9,394 bases of DNA from Nitrosopumilus sp. UBA526. GTDB taxonomy: Archaea > Thermoproteota > Nitrososphaeria > Nitrososphaerales > Nitrosopumilaceae. Positions within the stretch are counted from its first letter, which is position 1, and each line of letters opens with the position of its first letter. The notes beneath the pieces were generated by a model. The model had not been told where the DNA came from. It saw only the letters and a program-made list of their open reading frames with translations, and did no database searches. This document shows, piece after piece, positions 5,549 through 9,394 of the stretch. Location: NCBI GenBank assembly GCA_002506665.1, contig DAXZ01000073.1:8809-18202 (forward strand), in the 5' to 3' direction. A program made the translations under genes and the position numbers.

Positions 5549-5585
5549 GCATATTCTAAAAGCATAGAATGAAGATTAGCTCAAC
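5544..5585 (+). repeat. Nested inverted repeat at the end of the protease gene
   Basis: An outer perfect 7-bp stem, GTTGAGC (5544-5550) with GCTCAAC (5579-5585), encloses an inner perfect 6-bp stem, ATTCTA (5553-5558) with TAGAAT (5565-5570), and a 6-base loop. The TGA stop (5546-5548) is inside the outer stem. It may be a 3' RNA structure affecting mRNA stability or transcript ends. No T run follows, so it is not a classical terminator. Confidence 0.55.
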
Positions 5586-5620
5586 CTACACACAATTAAC
5601 CCTAAGATATTTGGTAAAAT

Positions 5621-5640
5621 TGATAATAGGGTAATATATC
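5621..5640 (+). promoter_or_regulatory. TATA-like elements of the tfb gene
   Basis: Two AT-rich elements lie here. TGATAATAG is centred 28 bases before the ATG at 5653. GTAATATATC is centred 32 bases before the in-frame ATG at 5668. Either start is compatible with a leaderless or near-leaderless mRNA. Confidence 0.5.
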
Positions 5641-5652
5641 AGTACCAATATC

Positions 5653-6564
5653 ATGCTCAAAAATACAATGATCACAGGCCCCAAATGTCCGTCATGTGGT
5701 GACAAAAAAATGGTTACAGACCAGAACACAGGAGAGATCTTTTGTAGCAAGTGTGGACTGGTAGTCAATGACAAGATTGCTGACACTGGTGCAGAATGGC
5801 GTTCCTTCTCAAACGATGAGGGAAACAAGGCAAGGACTGGCGCCGGAACATCACTGACAATGCATGACATGGGATTATCAACTGTCATCGGAGCTGCAAA
5901 CAAAGACGCTACCGGAAAGCCCCTGTCTGCAAATGTCAAGAGTTCAATTGAGAGACTAAGAACATGGGACAGCAGAAGCCAAGCGCACTCTTCTGCAGAC
6001 AGAAATCTAAGACAGGCGCTCAACGAGATGGACAAACTCAAAGACAAGCTTGCATTGACTGATGCCGTAGTTGAAAAAGCGGCATACATTTACAGAAAAG
6101 CCATGGAGAAGAAACTAGTACGAGGCCGTTCTATACAAGGACTAGTCGCTGCATGTCTTTATGCATCATGTAGGAACACAGAGACTCCAAGAACCCTTGA
6201 TGATATTGCAAAAAGGATTAACATCAGGAGAAAGGATGTTGCAAGGTGTTACAGACTAATATTTAGAGAACTTGAATTAACGATGCCAGTAGTTGATCCC
6301 GTAAAGGGGGTATCAAGAATTGCAAGCATTGCAGGACTCAGTGAACGGAGCAAACGCAAGGCAGTCATAATTCTAAATCAGGCCAAAGAAATTGGCATAG
6401 TGGCAGGAAAAGATCCGATGGGAATTGCCGCCGCCGCACTCTATCTTGCATGCATCCATACAGGCGAGGTTAAATCACAAAAAGAAATCTCTCTAGCATC
6501 CAAAGTCACAGAGGTAACCATACGAAACAGGTGTGCCGGACTGCGGAAGATGCTCAACGACTAG
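5653..6564 (+). CDS. tfb: Transcription initiation factor TFB (archaeal TFIIB)
   Basis: TFB binds the TBP-promoter complex and recruits RNA polymerase. The 303 residues carry an N-terminal zinc ribbon with CxxC pairs at Cys12/Cys15 and Cys31/Cys34. Next comes a B-finger/linker with the conserved AEWRSF segment near residue 47. Two cyclin-like repeats cover about 112-205 and 213-303, each with the LVAACLYASCR or IAAAALYLAC type helix. All core elements are intact and the length is typical, so it should be functional. Thaumarchaea usually encode several TFBs; this may be a general or an alternative factor. Start at 5653 (MLKNTMITGPKCPSCG) or at the internal ATG at 5668 cannot be decided; both keep the zinc ribbon. 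Its 3' end overlaps the opposing phosphoribosyltransferase gene by 11 bases. Confidence 0.96.
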   Translation: MLKNTMITGPKCPSCGDKKMVTDQNTGEIFCSKCGLVVNDKIADTGAEWRSFSNDEGNKARTGAGTSLTMHDMGLSTVIGAANKDATGKPLSANVKSSIERLRTWDSRSQAHSSADRNLRQALNEMDKLKDKLALTDAVVEKAAYIYRKAMEKKLVRGRSIQGLVAACLYASCRNTETPRTLDDIAKRINIRRKDVARCYRLIFRELELTMPVVDPVKGVSRIASIAGLSERSKRKAVIILNQAKEIGIVAGKDPMGIAAAALYLACIHTGEVKSQKEISLASKVTEVTIRNRCAGLRKMLND

Positions 6565-6964
6565 CTCTCTCAAACTCTAATTTATCCCAGGGAAAAACAA
6601 CATACGCATCACTGTCAGTCTGTCTTGCATAAACTAGCTGTGCAGGATATGATCTGCCACATCTAGCAAACAGTGTGGCAAAATACAACTCTGTGGGGTT
6701 GTCTGTTCTAGCTAGAACACCTTCAAATGTCTTGCCAGAATCATAAATATCATCAACAACCAACGAATCAGAAGAGACTGTCTTTTTGTCCATTAGAACC
6801 TCTTCTATATCCAACCGGTCTGCCAACAAGCGGGATGGTATCATGCCTCCCCTACTCAGAGTCGTTATAGTCAAAAAGGATCTAGAAGATTTTGTGATAA
6901 TGTCAGTAAGTGTATTGACCAAAGAATCGATTTCAGACCAACTGACAAACTGTTCGTGAGCCAT
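6554..6964 (-). CDS. Gpt/Hpt-like purine phosphoribosyltransferase
   Basis: The predicted 136-residue enzyme has the type I phosphoribosyltransferase signature LVVDDIYDSGKT (68-79), with the acidic pair Asp71-Asp72 that contacts the ribose of PRPP. It also has a pyrophosphate-loop segment TLSRGGMIPSRLLADRL (35-51) and a terminal FPWDK (124-128) like the PW motif of xanthine/hypoxanthine phosphoribosyltransferases. It most likely converts a purine base plus PRPP to a nucleotide in salvage; base specificity cannot be read from sequence. The frame extends to an ATG at 7009, but the ATG at 6964 (MAHEQFVSW) is preferred: a TATA-like ATTTAATTC sits 27 bases upstream, and starting at 7009 would overlap the preceding gene. 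It converges with tfb, overlapping it by 11 bases. Confidence 0.88.
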   Translation of the reverse strand: MAHEQFVSWSEIDSLVNTLTDIITKSSRSFLTITTLSRGGMIPSRLLADRLDIEEVLMDKKTVSSDSLVVDDIYDSGKTFEGVLARTDNPTELYFATLFARCGRSYPAQLVYARQTDSDAYVVFPWDKLEFERASR

Positions 6965-6986
6965 TACACTTTGGTATCGGAGATTA

Positions 6987-6995
6987 GAATTAAAT
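6987..6995 (-). promoter_or_regulatory. TATA-like promoter of the phosphoribosyltransferase, over the upstream stop codon
   Basis: The minus strand reads ATTTAATTC, centred 27 bases before the ATG at 6964. The TAA stop of the upstream DUF6659-like gene (6992-6990) lies inside it, so the promoter is embedded in the end of the preceding gene. Confidence 0.5.
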
Positions 6996-7382
6996 CGTTG
7001 TGATTTCATTGGGGGTTAGATGCTTTATAATTTTGAGAATCTCAAAAGGCCATCTGCCAAAATCAATGTCTTTCTCACAAGATAGCAACAATACGTTGTC
7101 ATTGCTCAGGGGGAAACTCATAATTATTACCTTCTCACGATAAGACATTGAAAAATAAACTCTGCCAAACTCTGCATCAAACTCGTGTCTCATCCTGACA
7201 CGCAATGCAAGTTCGGTGAACAGCATCTCGTCGTGTTTTTGGGCCTCAAGTGAGAACAGGCCTTCTCTCATCCCGCCAGCCGTGAGATGCCCCCTGCCAT
7301 TGATAAACCTGGCCGAACGCATCTTGGGGTCTAGTGCTATAATATCATGGCATATCTTCTCAAGCTCAGCAATGTTCTCCAT
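6990..7382 (-). CDS. DUF6659-like thaumarchaeal protein
   Basis: A 130-residue cytosolic protein of unknown function. Its conserved core (CHDIIALDPKMRSARFINGR, then LTAGGMREGL, DEMLFTELALRVRMRHEF and VIIMSFPL) resembles, from memory, the DUF6659 family, which is abundant and often multi-copy in thaumarchaea. The alternating hydrophobic strands and the SARFINGRGHLTAGG turn are reminiscent of roadblock/profilin-like folds, but that is only an impression. No catalytic residues or membrane segments are visible. The frame permits ATGs at 7394, 7388 and 7382. The last is chosen because a TATA-like element is centred 27.5 bases before it. The gene is divergent from phaE and shares that element; downstream it nearly abuts the phosphoribosyltransferase gene. 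Confidence 0.8.
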   Translation of the reverse strand: MENIAELEKICHDIIALDPKMRSARFINGRGHLTAGGMREGLFSLEAQKHDEMLFTELALRVRMRHEFDAEFGRVYFSMSYREKVIIMSFPLSNDNVLLLSCEKDIDFGRWPFEILKIIKHLTPNEITTI

Positions 7383-7404
7383 TAGCATAATCATGGTAAT
7401 CTAA

Positions 7405-7414
7405 CTATTTATTG
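7405..7414. promoter_or_regulatory. Shared bidirectional TATA element between the DUF6659-like gene and phaE
   Basis: CTATTTATTG reads TATTTATT on the plus strand and AATAAATA on the minus strand. Its centre (7409.5) is exactly 27.5 bases from both start codons (7437 plus, 7382 minus). No other AT-rich element in the 54-base gap fits either gene, so one site probably serves both directions. Confidence 0.55.
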
Positions 7415-7436
7415 CGATCTGTTCTGATAGGTATCT

Positions 7437-8012
7437 GTGTCACCGGAATCCCCAAAAAACATGTCAGACTATTACAAACACCTGTCATTGTTCTGGACTG
7501 ATATTATACACTTGATGTCAAGCAAACCGCAGTCATTGGCATCTATTGGGCCAATGAGGGCATTTGCCGCCAATTCAAAAAAGGTGACAACAGAACTAAT
7601 AGAGATTAACGAGGGCCTGATTGGGTTTAATCAATATCTTGCAGAATACTATAAACAACTTAGCGATGCATGGAATGTTGCACAAAAGAAAGTCAATCTA
7701 AAGGCGCCTGAGATACCTCGGGATGTCGAGCAGATTGAGGCATTCAAAAGAATATGGATTGATATCTTTGATAATGATTTTACAGAATTATTTGATTCCA
7801 AAAAATTTGGTGAGAACTATGGTAAACTTGTCTCAAAGGAGCTTGAGCTGACCAAACACTGGAATAACATTGCAAATGTAGTTTTGCAGTCTGTTAATCT
7901 TCCAAGCAAGGAAGAGATTGATGAGGTGTATAAGGCGGTTCATTCTCTTAAAAAAAGGGTTGGCAAACTAGAACGAGAGCTAAAGAAAAAGGACATGAAA
8001 AGAGATGCATAG
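7437..8012 (+). CDS. phaE: Class III polyhydroxyalkanoate synthase subunit PhaE
   Basis: PhaE is the non-catalytic partner that activates PhaC in class III PHA synthases. The 191-residue product is wholly helical with no transmembrane segment. It has Trp/Tyr-rich amphipathic helices (YYKHLSLFWTDII, YYKQLSDAWNVA) and ends in the family's typical C-terminal segment, LPSKEEIDEVYKAVHSLKKR (155-174) followed by a short coiled coil. Its length is close to that of archaeal PhaE proteins and much shorter than purple-bacterial ones. The start is GTG at 7437, placed 27-28 bases from the TATA element with no Shine-Dalgarno site, so the mRNA is probably leaderless. It overlaps phaC by 8 bases, indicating an operon and coupled translation. 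It would act at the surface of polymer granules together with PhaC. Confidence 0.88.
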   Translation: MSPESPKNMSDYYKHLSLFWTDIIHLMSSKPQSLASIGPMRAFAANSKKVTTELIEINEGLIGFNQYLAEYYKQLSDAWNVAQKKVNLKAPEIPRDVEQIEAFKRIWIDIFDNDFTELFDSKKFGENYGKLVSKELELTKHWNNIANVVLQSVNLPSKEEIDEVYKAVHSLKKRVGKLERELKKKDMKRDA

Positions 8013-9069
8013 TGAACCAACGATAGATCCAAAAATAATCGAGGAGATCATAAAGTTCAGCAAGAATGTTATTGATGCTCCAAAACTAGTATCCGCTCCC
8101 GACGAGATCAATCTGGAAGTTACTCCACATGACACAGTACAGGAACTAGACAAGACCCGGTTACTCCATTACAGATCACTTACAGAAAAACAGCACAAAA
8201 CACCTCTGCTTATATCATACGCTTTGATTAACCGGTACCACATACTGGATATTCACCCCGAGAAGAGCTGGGTGAGAAATCTGCTCCAGCAAGGTTTTGA
8301 TGTATACATGCTGGACTGGGGGACACCTACAAGCATGGACAAGTATCTAGATTTTGATGACTATGTAAATGGATACCTGGACTCTGCAGTAGAATATGTC
8401 AAAAATGAATCATCTGCTGAAAAGATCTCATTGCAGGGGTATTGTACTGGGGGCACCATTGCAACAGCATATGTGGCACTGCATCCTCAAAACGTCAAAA
8501 ACTATGTTGCAACTGCTCCCGTGATTGACGGCTGGCGAGACACCACGGTCATTAGCAATCTTGCCAAACACATGGATGTGGACAAGATGGTAGATACCAT
8601 AGGCAACATGCCACCAGAATTCATGTACTATTGCTTCTCTGTCTTAAAGCCATTTGAGCAGGGAATTGAGAAATATGTGAAATTCTTTAAAAATATTGAC
8701 AATAAAAAATTTGTAGACAGTTTTCTCAGGGTGGAAAAATGGCTAGGAGACACACCTCCGATTCCAGGCGAGCTGTTCAGACAGTGGATTAAAGACATCT
8801 ATCAGGATAATCTGCTAATTCAAAACAAGATGTATGTGGGTAGAGAGCATATAGATCTAAAAAAGATAGACATGCCTATGTTTACTCAGATTGCAGTGGG
8901 AGACCATCTTGTGTCGCCAGAGTGTAGCATGCCGCTTCACTATGCTGTTGGAAGTGAGGACAAGACACTCAGAATGTATCCTACAGGACATGTGGGTATG
9001 ATTGCAAGCTCCCTCTCACAAAAGATGGTCTTGCCTGAGCTTGGCAGATGGCTAGCTGCAAGATCCTAG
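8005..9069 (+). CDS. phaC: Class III polyhydroxyalkanoate synthase catalytic subunit PhaC
   Basis: PhaC polymerises (R)-3-hydroxyacyl-CoA, usually 3-hydroxybutyryl-CoA, into storage polyester with release of CoA. The 354 residues form an alpha/beta hydrolase. The lipase-like box is SLQGYCTGG with nucleophile Cys147. The acid is Asp300 in VGDHLVSP, and the general base is His329 in TGHVG. The spacing and total length nearly match the Allochromatium class III enzyme (Cys149, Asp302, His331; family knowledge). The DWG motif at 104-106 is also typical. All catalytic residues are intact. The ATG overlaps the end of phaE. In ammonia-oxidising archaea the monomer could come from 3-hydroxybutyryl-CoA of the 3-hydroxypropionate/4-hydroxybutyrate cycle, although the family enzyme needs the R isomer. 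No phaB, phaJ or phasin gene is visible nearby. Confidence 0.95.
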   Translation: MHSEPTIDPKIIEEIIKFSKNVIDAPKLVSAPDEINLEVTPHDTVQELDKTRLLHYRSLTEKQHKTPLLISYALINRYHILDIHPEKSWVRNLLQQGFDVYMLDWGTPTSMDKYLDFDDYVNGYLDSAVEYVKNESSAEKISLQGYCTGGTIATAYVALHPQNVKNYVATAPVIDGWRDTTVISNLAKHMDVDKMVDTIGNMPPEFMYYCFSVLKPFEQGIEKYVKFFKNIDNKKFVDSFLRVEKWLGDTPPIPGELFRQWIKDIYQDNLLIQNKMYVGREHIDLKKIDMPMFTQIAVGDHLVSPECSMPLHYAVGSEDKTLRMYPTGHVGMIASSLSQKMVLPELGRWLAARS

Positions 9070-9103
9070 GGGCGGGACATTTTGGAGTATAATTACCAGT
9101 AGA

Positions 9104-9118
9104 TTCTTATCTAAAATT
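9104..9118 (+). promoter_or_regulatory. TATA-like promoter of the trmI-like gene
   Basis: TTCTTATCTAAAATT lies 20-30 bases before the ATG at 9134, with no Shine-Dalgarno site in between. The downstream T5 (9117-9121) could also help terminate the phaEC transcript, whose stop is at 9069. Confidence 0.4.
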
Positions 9119-9133
9119 TTTGGGCAAAGTATA

Positions 9134-9394
9134 ATGGCCAAAATCAAGAACAATTCACCGATATTGTTCTTTTACAACAACTCCAAGAAATGGCTGACAA
9201 AGATCTCACGAGACGAGTCATTTCACACACATATTGGCATCATCAAACATTCTGACGCAATTGGCAAAGAGTATGGCTCTAGACTAACTACAAACAAGGA
9301 CAAGTACATCTATCTCTTGAAACCTACCATGTATGACTATGTTATGAAAATTCAGCATGGCACACAAATTGTATATCCAAAAGATATTGGCTAT
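9134..9394 (+). CDS. tRNA (adenine-N1)-methyltransferase TrmI-like, N-terminal part (runs off the right edge)
   Basis: An ATG at 9134 opens 87 codons with no stop before the window ends. The segment contains FHTHIGIIKHSDAIGKEYGS (30-49), then YLLKPTMYDYVMKIQHGTQ (60-78) and IVYPKDIGY (79-87). This is the N-terminal beta domain and the start of the Rossmann domain of archaeal TrmI, which makes 1-methyladenosine at positions 57/58 of the tRNA T loop using S-adenosylmethionine. The usual MPRRTQ stretch reads IQHGTQ here. The SAM-binding motif itself lies beyond the edge. It probably has its own promoter and so is not part of the phaEC operon. Confidence 0.82.
   Translation, partial: MAKIKNNSPILFFYNNSKKWLTKISRDESFHTHIGIIKHSDAIGKEYGSRLTTNKDKYIYLLKPTMYDYVMKIQHGTQIVYPKDIGY

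Noticed and set aside
5586..6089. 167-codon minus-strand frame
   Set aside because: It lies antisense to the zinc ribbon and linker of tfb, with a low-complexity Ser/Leu composition typical of antisense shadows.
1..9394. A defence or mobile genetic system
   Set aside because: No nuclease, helicase, toxin-antitoxin, integrase, transposase or phage-like gene is recognisable. The genes read as ordinary thaumarchaeal chromosome.

Overview
The window reads as a piece of a moderately AT-rich ammonia-oxidising archaeon (Thaumarchaeota/Nitrososphaeria, probably a Nitrosopumilus- or Nitrosotenuis-like lineage). The basis is a TFB transcription factor, a class III PhaE/PhaC pair of archaeal size, an archaeal TrmI-type tRNA methyltransferase, an archaeal YchF/OBG GTPase, a member of what I recognise as the thaumarchaeal DUF6659 family, and a secreted protein carrying the aromatic W/WW repeats common in thaumarchaeal surface proteins. 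Several genes have a TATA-like element 25-28 bases before the start codon and no Shine-Dalgarno site, which fits leaderless archaeal mRNAs. The genus is a guess; the phylum-level placement is firm.

Layout. Positions 1-998 hold a minus-strand operon: a YccU-like CoA-binding protein, a small unknown protein coupled to it by an ATGA overlap, and the N-terminus of a YchF-type GTPase that runs off the left edge. Positions 999-1908 hold a non-coding stretch and then a strongly promoted 32-codon small ORF. That ORF overlaps, in another frame, a two-transmembrane protein whose cytosolic part is built from six 30-bp tandem repeats. Positions 2098-3621 carry a winged-helix protein with a Met-rich hydrophobic segment and acidic tail, followed closely by a bifunctional biotin ligase/repressor (BirA). 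A short unknown helical gene converges on birA. Divergent from it is a secreted TPR/W-repeat/metzincin metalloprotease (4070-5548), followed by tfb (5653-6564). Two minus-strand genes follow, a Gpt-like phosphoribosyltransferase and the DUF6659 protein. The window ends with plus-strand phaE-phaC and the start of a trmI-like gene.

How the genes fit together. PhaE-PhaC polymerise 3-hydroxyacyl-CoA into polyhydroxyalkanoate. BirA biotinylates the carrier protein of the acyl-CoA carboxylase used in the 3-hydroxypropionate/4-hydroxybutyrate carbon-fixation cycle of these organisms. Both therefore belong to acyl-CoA carbon metabolism, but there is no operon link between them here. The rest looks like core chromosome (transcription, tRNA modification, purine salvage) interspersed with lineage-specific unknowns. 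I see no transposase, integrase, CRISPR array, tRNA, rRNA or defence cassette.

The most unusual points are: (1) the small ORF/G6 run/repeat-protein locus at 1257-1908; (2) one TATA-like element exactly midway between the divergent DUF6659 and phaE starts; (3) a shared 15-bp near-palindrome upstream of two separate promoters; and (4) the TPR plus W-repeat plus metzincin protein with a nested hairpin over its stop codon.
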